A DNA stretch of 64,000 bases from Streptomyces alanosinicus (GCF_014650595.1 NZ_BMVG01000017.1:103649-167648); one strand, 5' to 3'. Positions 54,348 through 63,669 are shown, counted from the stretch's first letter. The notes: a model not told the origin generated them from the sequence alone. A program made the numbers and translations.

Positions 54348-56137
54348 GTGGACGGCGTCTGGAAGGTGCCGCGCAGGCTTCCATCGGTGCCGCTTCCGGC
54401 ACCAGGGGAGGCGTTCCCGTCCTGGCTCCACTGTGTGGCGGCCGACTGGCAAATCCCGCCCGGCCGGGCCGCGCAGGTGCTGGGCCTCGAGTGCCAGCCT
54501 GGATACCGAGCGGCGCGGCCGATGTGGTTCGGCGTCTCCCTCACCCAGCGCAGCCTTCAGGGTCTGATGACGGCGACAGGTCTGGACGAGCGGGCACTGG
54601 GCGCGATGCAGCTGTCGAGGTACGCGGATACGGCGCTTGAGTTCTTCGGTCGTGAACTGCCTGACCAGCCACGGGAGGTTGCCTCCCTCCGACGGCCGCA
54701 CCGTGAATGGGCGTTGACCACTTCCAGCCGTGCGTGCCCGAACTGCCTGGCCGCTTTACCGGTGTGGCCAGTGTGGTGGCGGCTGGGCATCGCGGCCGTC
54801 TGCCCCGAGCACCGGGTACTGCTGGTGGACGTGTGCAGCTGGTGGACGTGTGCAGCCAGTGCAACGGACGCCTGGGCTCCGGCTACACCGGCAATCCGCG
54901 GGGACTGACTGCTCGCCAGCCGATGCTCGACCTGAGCTTGTGCAACAACCGGCGGGCCGCGAGCCACGGGCGCAAAGCCGGGCCGTGCAGTCAGCGCCTG
55001 TCCACGCTGCCGACCGTCGCGGTGCCGGCCGAACTTGCCACACTGCAGCAGCGCGTCCTGGCCATCGCAGACGGCGCCCCAGTCCGGCTGGCCGGCGTTT
55101 CGGTGACGCAGGCCGAGTTCTTCGCCTCGCTGCGGTTCATAGCCGGCGTGGTGCGGTTGGTAGCGACCGAGGAGGAGGCCGCATCCTGCACGTCGCTTCC
55201 TGAAACAGCGGCTGCGGCGTTCACCTGCGATCAGCGCGAGTGGCGGCAGGCTGGGATGGGTGGCATGGGCGGCCGAGTACAAGCATGCCCGCCCAGCGCC
55301 GGGCATGCGGCGGCCGTCCTCGCGCTCAGCGAACCGATCCTCTTCGCCCCCGACCGGCGTACATTCCAGGACCTGTTGACGATGTGGATGGACCGTGCTG
55401 CGGCGCTCGGGCGGCTGGCCGGCCAGGGTGATCCACTGCGCCCTCTGCCACGTCCCGCCTGTCTGGAGCAGTTTCTGCATGCTGCGGGGGTCCTCTCCAG
55501 CCGCCCCCGGGCCAAGCCTGCGTTCACCGCAGATCAACTGCCGCATCTCGTCGATGCCGACGACTACGCGGAACTGATCGCCCGCCATCTGCCCCGCACC
55601 GCTGCGGTTGGGGGACGCCGCCTGGCCGCCTTGGCTCTGGCCCGCCATGCCGGGGCCGACAGTTGGCTGCACGCTGCCACCGCACTCGACATGAACCCCG
55701 TCACTGCCGCACGAGCGACGAGCACACTCGAGCCGCGCATCAGCGACGTCAGCGCCTTCTGGAGGGACATCGAGCGGCTCGGCACACGCATCATCGAGCG
55801 CGGCCTGGTCGACTACGCCGCCCGCCGCCGAGTGCTGGCCGATCTGTCCACCGTGCCGCACACTGCACTTTCCGCAGCGTGCCAGCCGCTGAGGTACAGC
55901 GTCACAGTGCAGCGCCGTCGTCACAGCGCCGCCTGGATCTGGCAGCAGTTCACCGGCGGCGACCTCCGCGAGGCCCCTGCCTACGCGCCCACCCTCTGGG
56001 CGCCAACCGGCATGGCCTCGGTATACGACAACGGGCGGCGCTTCACCACAACGATGCCCGAGCCCGTCGCCGACGCACTGACCGCGTACGGCAACAGCCT
56101 GACCGCCGATTCCCTCCCTCAAAACGGTGTGGCGTGA
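54348..56137 (+). pseudogene. tniQ: Second tniQ, frameshifted by 17-bp duplication
   Basis: The GTG at 54348 follows GGAGGGGAC. The first 160 codons give a normal TniQ start (RRLPSVPLPAPGEAFPSWLH) and the zinc residues CPNC and CPEHRVLLVDVC. A 17-bp tandem duplication at 54821-54854 then shifts the frame and the first reading ends at 54908. The other frame continues as VDVCSQCNGRLGSGYTGNPR through about 420 further residues to 56137. Removing one 17-bp copy restores a single TniQ of about 590 residues. The stop overlaps the tnsA start (GTGA). Confidence 0.88.
54821..54854 (+). repeat. 17-bp perfect tandem duplication
   Basis: GCTGGTGGACGTGTGCA is present twice in direct succession (54821-54837 and 54838-54854). 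The length is not a multiple of three and it breaks the second tniQ. Confidence 0.95.
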
Positions 56138-56901
56138 GCCCGAAACGCACCCGGAGGCTGCGCCCGGTCCGGCACGCGGCCGAGCAGTTGTTTATCCATT
56201 TCTACGACGCCGACGGCACCGAGCGCCTGTTGCTCGCCGATCAGGCGGCCGACGTGCGGTTCGAGACCTGCGTGCCCGCCCGTGACATCCCCTCCTACGC
56301 CGGGCAGAAGCACACCCCCGGCTTCTACTGGGCGGTCAGCAGCGACACGGTCCTGGAGTACGAGAGCTTCCTGGAAGCCCGCTGGATGAAGCTCCTCGAC
56401 TTCGATGCCAAGGTCGCCCGCTTCGCGGCCCAGCCGTTCATCTTCGAGGGCATCGACGCCGACGGTCCCTGGACCCACTACCCGGACCTGTTCGTGCGCC
56501 GCACCGACGGCTCGGTGCTGTTGCTGGACGTGAAGAACCCCGAACAGATCGGCAAGCCCAAGGTCCGGCACCAGGCCCGCCGCACCGCCGCGGCCTGCCG
56601 GCAACTCGGCTGGGACTACCAGATGGTGGGCGAGCCGGACCCGCAGCTGTGGGCCACCGTCGAATGGCTCGCTGGCTACCGCAGGCCACTCAATGCCGCC
56701 ACTCCCAACGCCCAGATCCTGCTGTTTCGCGCCCAGCACCCCGTCTCCATTGGCGAGTTGCTGTCACTGTGGCCCGACCCTCAGGTCGAGCGCGCCGTCA
56801 CCTACCACCTCATGTGGCACCACCGTCTGCTGTTCGACCCCACCCAGCCCCTGCGCGATCACACCCGGGTGTGGGCCGCGCCCGACCTGGAGCGCGCCTG
56901 A
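56134..56901 (+). CDS. tnsA: TnsA-like transposase endonuclease subunit
   Basis: The 255-residue protein has the PD-(D/E)xK-type catalytic residues of TnsA: Glu in YESFLEARWMKLL, Asp in THYPDLFVRR and the DVK in VLLLDVKNPEQIG. TnsA makes the 5' cuts that allow cut-and-paste movement. The GTG at 56134 overlaps the tniQ stop, and the stop overlaps the next gene start (TGATG). The gene looks intact. Confidence 0.9.
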   Translation: MSPKRTRRLRPVRHAAEQLFIHFYDADGTERLLLADQAADVRFETCVPARDIPSYAGQKHTPGFYWAVSSDTVLEYESFLEARWMKLLDFDAKVARFAAQPFIFEGIDADGPWTHYPDLFVRRTDGSVLLLDVKNPEQIGKPKVRHQARRTAAACRQLGWDYQMVGEPDPQLWATVEWLAGYRRPLNAATPNAQILLFRAQHPVSIGELLSLWPDPQVERAVTYHLMWHHRLLFDPTQPLRDHTRVWAAPDLERA

Positions 56902-58835
56902 TGGACCAGCGCCACCGCATCGCCGTTGCCGACTGGATCGAGTTCGAGGAAGAACAGCACCAGGTCACCGGCATCACCGGGGCCCTGGTCCGGCTGCGCT
57001 CGGCCTCCGGGCACCACCAGACCATCATGCTCAGCACGCTGCTCGCCGACGCATCCTTCCGCACCCGGACCGTGCCCATACCTGAGGCCGCGAACACCGC
57101 CGCGGGTCTCGACCCGGGCGGTGTCCTGGCGCTCCTGCCGAAGGAAGTCCGCGAGGCCGCCCTGACGCTGGAAGCCCACATGAAGGAGACCACCACCGGC
57201 TATCGGTCAGGAGACGAGCTGAATGCCCAGGCGGGTGAGCCCCGGCCCGCATACCAGCCCGACCTCCCGCTCACCGCCCGCGTCGAGGCCAAGGCGGCAG
57301 AGCTGGGCCTGACCCCGCGCCGTATCTGGCAACTCCTCGACGAGTGGCAGGAAAACGGCCTGTGGGCACTGGTCGACCGGCGCAAGGCACGGCTGAAGAA
57401 CCCGTTGCGCAACATCGACGAACGCGTCATCACCGCGATCCGCGAGCAGGCCGCCGCCGAACGCCACGACAGCTCCTCCAGCGTCTCCACACGCTTTCGC
57501 CGACGCACGCAGAACCGGCTGGACGAGGACCACGGACCCGGCACCGTCCTCCTGCCCAAGGAAGACACCTTCCGCCGCATCGTCAAACTACTCCTCGCGC
57601 GCAGCCCCTCCGCCCCGGCCTACCAGCGAATCTCGGACGCCAACCAGCCCGACCGCACCTTCGGCAACGTCATCGCCCACCGGCCCTGCCAGGTCGTCAT
57701 GCTCGACACCACCCCGCTGGACGTCTTGGCCTTCGATCCCGCGACGAACGACACCTACAACGTCGAACTCACCCTCGCCCTCGACGTCGCCACCCGCTCC
57801 ATCCTCGCCTGGCGCCTGACCCCGCTCGGCACCAAGGCCATCGACATCGGTCTCCTGCTCGCCGACGTCATGACGCCCGAACCCATGCGGCCCGACTGGG
57901 CCGACGCCCTGCGCTACCAGATGCTGCGCGTGCCCTTCGAACGCCACCTCACCGTCGACGAGCGCCTCGCCGAAGCCGCCGCCCGCCCTGTTATCCATCC
58001 CGAGACCCTCCTGTACGACCACGGCAAGCCCTACAAGTCCGACGTCGTCCAGCGCGCCTGCCGCAAGTGGAAGATCGACATGCAGGACGCCCGCAAGCTC
58101 AAGCCCACCGACAAGAACCGCCTGATCGACTACACCCCCGTCGTCTACCTCAACATCCCTTCCCAGGCCACGCCCAAAGACCTGTCCGTCGCACTCGCCG
58201 AATACCTCGCCCAGCCCTACCGCTCCGGAGCCACCAAGAGCGACATCACCCGCCTCGTCCTGGAGAACATGCGGCTGGTCGGAGTCGAACTCGTGATCAT
58301 CGACGACGCGCACTTCATGGACCTCTCCTTCAAGGAAGGAAAGGTCGTCAACGACCACCTCAAGTACATCGCCAACCACACCGCGGCGACCTTCATCTAC
58401 ACAGGCGTCGACCTCAAGCACTCCGGCCTGTTCCTCGAAGGCTCAGGATCCGCCCGCGTCACCCAGACCGCCGGACGCAACACCCTTCTGCACATGACCC
58501 CCTACTCCATCAAGAGCCGGGACGAGAAGGCCGACTGGACCTCCGTCATCGCCGCCATGGAGGACGCCCTCGTCCTATACCGGCACCAGCCGGGAACCCT
58601 CGCCGGAGAGTGGAAGTACCTGTATCGCCGCACCGGAGGCAACATCAGCTCGCTCGCGGAACTCATCCGCGAGGCGGCCGTCGACGCGGTCCTCACCGGC
58701 GCCGAGCGGATCGACCGTCGGCTCCTCGACAGCATCGTCATCAACGAGCACGCACAGAGCACCTACGAGACCACCTGGCAGGAAGACCCCGAACCTCCCG
58801 CCACCGAAGACGGGCCCGAAGCCGAAGCCGGCTGA
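56901..58835 (+). CDS. TnsB-TnsC chimera (DDE transposase N-part fused in frame to AAA C-part)
   Basis: The protein has 644 residues. Residues 1-395 are TnsB: helix-turn-helix domains (LTPRRIWQLLDEWQENGLWA), the first catalytic Asp in VVMLDTTPLDVL and the second in LLYDHGKPYKSDV. Between about 395 and 410 it changes to TnsC sequence: YTPVVYLNIPSQATPKDLSV, Walker B VELVIIDDAHFMD and YRRTGGNISSLAELIREAA. The TnsB glutamate and C-terminal binding region and the TnsC Walker A have been removed. The junction lies near bases 58060-58130 and is in frame. It is either a large deletion product or a new fusion; transposase and ATPase activity are both unlikely. Confidence 0.88.
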   Translation: MDQRHRIAVADWIEFEEEQHQVTGITGALVRLRSASGHHQTIMLSTLLADASFRTRTVPIPEAANTAAGLDPGGVLALLPKEVREAALTLEAHMKETTTGYRSGDELNAQAGEPRPAYQPDLPLTARVEAKAAELGLTPRRIWQLLDEWQENGLWALVDRRKARLKNPLRNIDERVITAIREQAAAERHDSSSSVSTRFRRRTQNRLDEDHGPGTVLLPKEDTFRRIVKLLLARSPSAPAYQRISDANQPDRTFGNVIAHRPCQVVMLDTTPLDVLAFDPATNDTYNVELTLALDVATRSILAWRLTPLGTKAIDIGLLLADVMTPEPMRPDWADALRYQMLRVPFERHLTVDERLAEAAARPVIHPETLLYDHGKPYKSDVVQRACRKWKIDMQDARKLKPTDKNRLIDYTPVVYLNIPSQATPKDLSVALAEYLAQPYRSGATKSDITRLVLENMRLVGVELVIIDDAHFMDLSFKEGKVVNDHLKYIANHTAATFIYTGVDLKHSGLFLEGSGSARVTQTAGRNTLLHMTPYSIKSRDEKADWTSVIAAMEDALVLYRHQPGTLAGEWKYLYRRTGGNISSLAELIREAAVDAVLTGAERIDRRLLDSIVINEHAQSTYETTWQEDPEPPATEDGPEAEAG

Positions 58836-58865
58836 GCCCCAAGGCCGTGTCGCCGTAGGGCTATC

Positions 58866-58900
58866 CAGGGCGCAGGGCCAAGGCAGCCTGGGCGCCTTTT
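58866..58900 (+). terminator. Possible terminator after the TnsB-TnsC gene
   Basis: An imperfect stem (GCGCAGG with CCTGGGCGC) is followed by CTTTT. The match is modest. Confidence 0.3.
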
Positions 58901-58950
58901 GCTACGTACCGTGAGATGTCTGCCTCAGACACAGCTCTGACGAGTAGCAG

Positions 58951-59053
58951 ACTGAAATCTTTTGTGCGGCCACTGTGAGCCAGGCCACCGCACGGAAGAT
59001 TTCAGTGCCCAGGTCAAACCACCAACCACTGAAATCTTTCGCGCCGTCCGACA
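58951..59053 (-). repeat. Tn7-like right end with three binding-site-like repeats
   Basis: ACTGAAATCTT occurs at 58951-58961, in inverse orientation ending at 59006, and again at 59028-59038. The last copy is part of the terminal repeat ending GCCGTCCGACA at 59053. The spacing resembles a TnsB-bound end. Confidence 0.82.
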
Positions 59054-59058
59054 CGCGC
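59054..59058. repeat. Right target-site duplication CGCGC
   Basis: These five bases follow the right inverted repeat directly and match 49068-49072. Confidence 0.85.
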
Positions 59059-59104
59059 CCGGAGCGGCGGCCGGCGCCGGGGCAGTCGTCCGGGGGGGGG
59101 CACC

Positions 59105-59414
59105 CGGCCTCATAGGTGTGGAAGCCCCGGCCGGTCTTGCGGCCCAGCAAGCCCGCCTCGACCATCCGCTGGAGCAGCGGGGGAGGGGCGTAGAGGGGTT
59201 CGCGGAACTCGTCGTAGAGCGACTCGGCGATGGCGGCCACCGTGTCCAGGCCGATCAGGTCGGCCAGCTTCAGCGGGCCCATGGGGTGGGCGCAGCCCAG
59301 CTCCATGCCGGTGTCGATGCCGGCGGCGGTGGTGAAGCCCGACTCCGCCATCCGGATCGCGGACAGCAGATACGGCACGAGGAGCGCGTTGACGACGAAG
59401 CCCGCCCGGTCCTG
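59105..59414 (-). pseudogene. 3-hydroxyacyl-CoA dehydrogenase C-terminal fragment
   Basis: About 100 codons match the C-terminal domain of 3-hydroxybutyryl-CoA dehydrogenase: AGFVVNALLVPYLLSAIRMA, DTGMELGCAHPMGPLKLADL and GLLGRKTGRGFHTYE. The NAD-binding N-terminal domain is absent. The upstream break at about 59415 abuts the regulator remnant, which is transcribed away from it. A nine-G run at 59092-59100 lies at the 3' side. Confidence 0.85.
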
Positions 59415-59420
59415 GCCGGG

Positions 59421-60568
59421 GAACTCGCCGAGGCCCGGGTCTCCGCCGCCGACCTGTCGGAACTCGCCGCCCGTATGCCCGCCGTCGCCCAGGTCCTGCT
59501 CGACCTCGGCCGGCGCAACCGACGACTCGCCGAGCACCTCGGCGACGACCGCGGCACGGACCCGGAACAGCCCCGCTCACCCCACGAGGAGATCCGCGAC
59601 TTCTACTACCGCCGCCGGAACTACCTGCACGACATCGACCTCGCGGCGGAGGAACTCGCCCAGGAGATCGGCATCCGGCCCGGCGAGGTGGTGCGCGCCC
59701 TGGCCGCCCGCCTCGCCGACCGCCACGGTGTCCGGCTGACCGGCGAGATCGGCGACTGCCTGCACCAGTACGACGAGCGGACGCGCACCCTCCGTCTCTC
59801 CACGCGACTGCGCCCCGGACAGCGCGCGTTCCGCATGGCCACCAGCTCGCCCTGCTCGAACACCGCGACGACCTCGACCGCCGGGCCGCCGAGGACTTCG
59901 CGCCCGGTACCCCGGCCCACCGCCTCGCCCGCATCGGCATCGCCAACTACTTCGCGGCGGCCCTGATCCTGCCGTACGGCGCCTTCCACGCCGCCGCCGA
60001 AGAGGTGCGCTACGCCATCGAACGTCTCACCGACCGTTACGGCCTCGGCTACGAGACCGTCTGCCACCGCCTGAGCACGCTGCAGCGCCCGCGGCTGCGC
60101 GGGGTGCCCTTCTCCTTCGTCCGGGTGGACCGCGCGGGCAACATGTCCAAGCGCCAGTCGGCGACCGGCTTCCACTTCTCCCGGGCCGGCGGCACCTGCC
60201 CGCTCTGGAACGTCTACGAGGCGTTCGCCGCCCCCGGCCGCATCCACGTCCAGATCGCCGAAACACCCGACGGACAGCGCTACTTGTGGACGGCGCGGGC
60301 CGTCACCCGGCACCGCGGGGGCTGGGGCGAACCCGGCAAGACCTTCGCCATCGGCCTCGGCTGCGAGATCCGCCACGCCCACCGGCTCGTCTACTCCGAC
60401 GGCCTCGACCTCACCAACGCCTCCGCCGCCACCCCCATCGGCATGGGCTGCCGGGTCTGCGAACGCCTTGAGTGCCCGCAACGCGCCGCCCCACCCCTCG
60501 GCCACCCGCTGTGCATCGACCAGAACTCCAGCACCTTCGTGCCGTACCCCGTGTCGGCCGTGCGCTGA
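59421..60568 (+). pseudogene. RamB/ScfR-type short-chain fatty-acid regulator remnant
   Basis: Two frames together give most of a RamB-like regulator. Frame one has VSAADLSELAARMPAVAQVL and NYLHDIDLAAEELAQEIGIR, up to RLRPGQRAFRMAT. Frame two then has HRLARIGIANYFAAALILPY and continues to the family's closing cysteine cluster MGCRVCERLECPQRA. The DNA-binding N-terminus is missing and one C has been lost near 59841. It is therefore doubly broken. Such regulators normally control glyoxylate-shunt or acyl-CoA genes. Confidence 0.82.
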
Positions 60569-60655
60569 GCCGGACCGGCGGCGGAGGGTTCGAAACGGGC
60601 GACGGAGGACGCTCCATGGAAACGGGCGCCATTTCCACGCATGGTCGAGGGGGCT

Positions 60656-63028
60656 CTACGGGATGGCCAGCTCGGCCCAGATGGTCTTGCCGGACGCCGT
60701 GTACCGCGTGCCCCAGCGCTGGGAGACCTGGGCGACGAGGAACAGACCGCGGCCCCCTTCGTCGTCCCGGCGGGCTCGCCGCAGATGGGGCGCGGTGTGC
60801 GCGTTGTCGGAGACCTCGCACAGCAGACAGCGGTCCCTGATCAGCCGCAGCATGACGGGCCCGGTGGCGTACCGGATGCCGTTGGTGACCAGCTCGCTCA
60901 CCACGAGCGCGGCGTTGAACGACAGCTCGGACAGCCCCCAGCTCGCCAGCTGCCGCTCGGTGTCCGCGCGGGCGTGCGCCACCATGGCCGGGTCGGGCGG
61001 CAGCTCCAGGTCCGCCACACGGTCGGCGTCCAGCCGCCGGGTGCGGATGAGCATCAGCGTGGCGTCGTCCGCCTGCGGTCCGGGCGGTCGGGCCGACAGC
61101 GCACGGTCGCACAGTTCCTCCAGCGGGCAGCGTTGCCAGGTGAGCACATGGGCCAGGCGGTCGATCCCGCTGTCGATGTCGGTGCGCCGGTCCGCCACGA
61201 CACCGTCGGTGAAGAACGCCACCACGCTGCCGCCGGACAGGCTCAGCTCCACGTTCTCGTAGGGCAGGCCGCCCAGCCCCAGCGGCGGTCCCGGCGCCAG
61301 CGCGGACAGTGCCACCGAGCCGCTCGCATCGGCCACGATCGGCGGGGGATGGCCCGCACTCGCCCAGACACAGCGGCCGCTGACCGGGTCGTAGATCGCG
61401 TAGAGGCAGGTCACCCCGAGGGCCTCGTCGCTCAGCCCGTCGTCCGCGTGCGGTGCCGAGTCCTGCGCGACCAGTCCGTCCAGCCGGGTGAGCAGCTCGG
61501 CCGGGTCCAGGTCCAGCAGGGCCAGGGTCCGTACGGTGGCGCGCAGCCGGCCCATGGTCGCGGCCGCGTGCACGCCATGGCCCACCACGTCACCCACGGT
61601 GAGGCCCACCCGGGCACCGGACAGCGGGATCAGATCGAACCAGTCGCCGCCCACGCCCACACGGCTGTCGGCGGGCAGATAGCGGTACGCCACCTCGACC
61701 GCGCTCTGCGCGGGCAGATGCTGGGGCAGCAGGCTGCGCTGCAGCACCAGGGCCGCCGCGTGCTGGCTGGTGTAACGGCGGGCGTTGTCGATGCCGACGG
61801 CGGCGCGCTCGGCCAGTTCCACGGCGAGGGTCTGTTCCTCGGGCCCGAAGGGGTCGGGGTTGCTCCTGCGCAGGAAGGTGGCGAGGCCCAGGATCGCGTC
61901 GCGCGCGACCAACGGGACGAAGAGACAGGAGCGCGGGGCGGCCCCTCCCGGCCCGTCCGGCGCCTCGGGCGCTGCGTCGTCGACGACGGGGCGGCTGGAG
62001 GCCAGACTCATGGCCTGTGGTGACGAGGGCGGGTAGGAGACGGGACTGGTCCGGAACTCCTCCGGCGTCCGGCCGTGCATCCGCAGCAGACTGTGTCCCG
62101 GCGCCGAGCCCGTCGGCGGCTGCCGTCCCTCGATGACCGCAGGCGGCAGGTCCACCAGCACCTCGTCGGCCAGCTGCGGTACGGCCACGTCGGCCAGCTC
62201 CGCGGCGGTACGCCGTACGTCCAGCGAGGCACCGATGCGCTTTCCCGCCCGCACGAGCAGCGACAGCCGTTCCTGGGCGCGGTAGCGGTCGGTGATGTCC
62301 AGGGACTCCTCGAACAACCCCAGCGGCTCGCCCCGGGCGTCCACCAGCCGGTGGTACGAACAGGACCAGACATGCTCGCGCACCGGGTCGGCGGGGGCCC
62401 GCCCGCGATAGTGCATGCCCATGATCGGTTCCCCCGTCGTCATGACACGCTCCATGATCTGGTCCTCGTCCGGGGGGTGATGGCGGGAGATGAACTCGCC
62501 CTCGGGAAAGAGATCCGCGGCCGGCCGGCCGACGTACGGGGCGATCCCGCCGAGCTCCAGATCGGTGGAGACGTTCCCCCAGACGACGCGCATATCGGTG
62601 TCGAAGATCGTCAGGCCCACGGGAGACTCGGTCGCCAGCCCCTGGAGCAGCGCCAGCTGCGCCTCCCAGCCGCGCAGCACGTCCAGGTCGGCCGCGACGA
62701 CGACGGTCGCCGCGGCACCCTGGTGCGCGAGCGGGCTGAAGGTCACGGCCGCGCGCAGCGTACGGCCGTCGCGGCAGCTCAGGTCCAGGACCGTGCTGCG
62801 GGGCTTGTGCGCCGTGCAGAGACCGGACAGCCGCTGCCCGGGGGCCGTCGCCAGCAGCCGCGCGGCCGGCCGGCCGAGCACGTCCTCCGGCGCGTGCCCG
62901 AGGAGGCGCTGCGCCGAGGGCCCCCACCCGCAGACGCGGCCTTCGGTGTCCAGGACGGCGGCGGCGGCCTTGGAGAGGTCCAAGGGGCTGTGGAAATCGA
63001 CGTTGGCAGCATTCGGAAAACGATCCAT
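60656..63028 (-). CDS. PAS-PAS-GAF-PP2C (SpoIIE)-HATPase signalling phosphatase
   Basis: The protein has 790 residues. Two PAS-like domains occupy about 15-130 and 135-250, and a GAF domain 260-425. The PP2C/SpoIIE phosphatase is at 445-640 with metal-binding aspartates in GVGGDWFDLIP, TVGDVVGHGVH and FFTDGVVADRR. An HATPase_c anti-sigma-like domain is at 660-790 (LVVSELVTNGIRYA, GGRGLFLVAQVS). Such proteins control anti-sigma/anti-anti-sigma switches in Streptomyces. The ATG at 63028 follows GGGAAG. The protein has no membrane segment, so the signal is cytosolic. The partner sigma factor is not in the window. Confidence 0.9.
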   Translation of the reverse strand: MDRFPNAANVDFHSPLDLSKAAAAVLDTEGRVCGWGPSAQRLLGHAPEDVLGRPAARLLATAPGQRLSGLCTAHKPRSTVLDLSCRDGRTLRAAVTFSPLAHQGAAATVVVAADLDVLRGWEAQLALLQGLATESPVGLTIFDTDMRVVWGNVSTDLELGGIAPYVGRPAADLFPEGEFISRHHPPDEDQIMERVMTTGEPIMGMHYRGRAPADPVREHVWSCSYHRLVDARGEPLGLFEESLDITDRYRAQERLSLLVRAGKRIGASLDVRRTAAELADVAVPQLADEVLVDLPPAVIEGRQPPTGSAPGHSLLRMHGRTPEEFRTSPVSYPPSSPQAMSLASSRPVVDDAAPEAPDGPGGAAPRSCLFVPLVARDAILGLATFLRRSNPDPFGPEEQTLAVELAERAAVGIDNARRYTSQHAAALVLQRSLLPQHLPAQSAVEVAYRYLPADSRVGVGGDWFDLIPLSGARVGLTVGDVVGHGVHAAATMGRLRATVRTLALLDLDPAELLTRLDGLVAQDSAPHADDGLSDEALGVTCLYAIYDPVSGRCVWASAGHPPPIVADASGSVALSALAPGPPLGLGGLPYENVELSLSGGSVVAFFTDGVVADRRTDIDSGIDRLAHVLTWQRCPLEELCDRALSARPPGPQADDATLMLIRTRRLDADRVADLELPPDPAMVAHARADTERQLASWGLSELSFNAALVVSELVTNGIRYATGPVMLRLIRDRCLLCEVSDNAHTAPHLRRARRDDEGGRGLFLVAQVSQRWGTRYTASGKTIWAELAIP

Positions 63029-63249
63029 GACACCGCTTCCCTTCGTGCCCCCTCAGCATCGCGTGCCACACGACGGACGACAACCGCACGCACGGTGGCC
63101 ACGCCCCTTCCGAACCGGCCTGACGACTGGCTGAACCGGCCTGACAACCGGCCAGAAGGCATCGGTCCGGAGCGGCCACGATGTAGCCTCCGGGGACAGC
63201 CCTTGACCTGCAACGGCAGGCAGGGAGCAGACGAATCGGGAGTCTCTTC

Positions 63250-63669
63250 GTGTTTCGTACTATGTTCAAGTCCAAGATCCACCGCGCCACCGTCACCCAG
63301 GCCGACCTGCACTACGTGGGATCGGTGACCATCGACGCCGATCTGCTCGACGCCGCCGACCTTCTGCCGGGCGAGCTGGTGCACATCGTCGACATCACCA
63401 ACGGCGCCCGCCTGGAGACCTACGTCATCGAGGGCGAACGCGGATCCGGGGTGATCGGGATCAACGGGGCGGCCGCCCATCTGGTGCACCCCGGAGACCT
63501 GGTGATCATCATCAGCTACGCGCAGGTCTCCGACGCCGAGGCGCGGGCGCTGAAGCCGCGGGTCGTGCACGTCGACGCCGGCAACCGGATCGTGTCGCTC
63601 GGTGCCGATCCGTCCGAGCCGGTACCCGGCACGGACCAGCGGCGCAGCCCGCAGGCCGTCCAGGCCTGA
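63250..63669 (+). CDS. panD: Aspartate 1-decarboxylase PanD
   Basis: The 139-residue protein has the canonical self-processing site HYVGS, with cleavage between Gly24 and Ser25 to make the pyruvoyl cofactor. The N-terminus MFRTMFKSKIHRATVTQADL is diagnostic. It makes beta-alanine from aspartate for pantothenate and coenzyme A. The GTG at 63250 is used because family members begin exactly there; the later ATG would drop four conserved residues. It stands alone on the plus strand, divergent from the phosphatase gene. Confidence 0.95.
   Translation: MFRTMFKSKIHRATVTQADLHYVGSVTIDADLLDAADLLPGELVHIVDITNGARLETYVIEGERGSGVIGINGAAAHLVHPGDLVIIISYAQVSDAEARALKPRVVHVDAGNRIVSLGADPSEPVPGTDQRRSPQAVQA

Larger units (their letters stand above)
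49073..59053. mobile_element. Tn7-like transposon, 9,981 bp, degenerate
   Basis: The ends match over 29 bases with five differences. Both begin TGTCGGACGGC and continue to GATTTCAGT, in inverted orientation, with CGCGC duplicated on both sides. Extra copies of ACTGAAATCTT at both ends look like TnsB binding sites. Inside are a HAD hydrolase, MFS exporter and DeoR regulator as cargo, gene fragments, TniQ, an XRE regulator, a second TniQ, TnsA, and a TnsB-TnsC chimera next to the right end. The loss of an intact TnsB and TnsC means it cannot move alone. Composition is less GC-extreme than the flanks, consistent with transfer. No Cas genes are present. Confidence 0.88.

Noticed and set aside
49073..59053. 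CRISPR-associated (CAST) Tn7-like element
   Set aside because: No Cas12k, Cascade or CRISPR repeats were found inside the element; only TniQ, TnsA and the TnsB-TnsC chimera.
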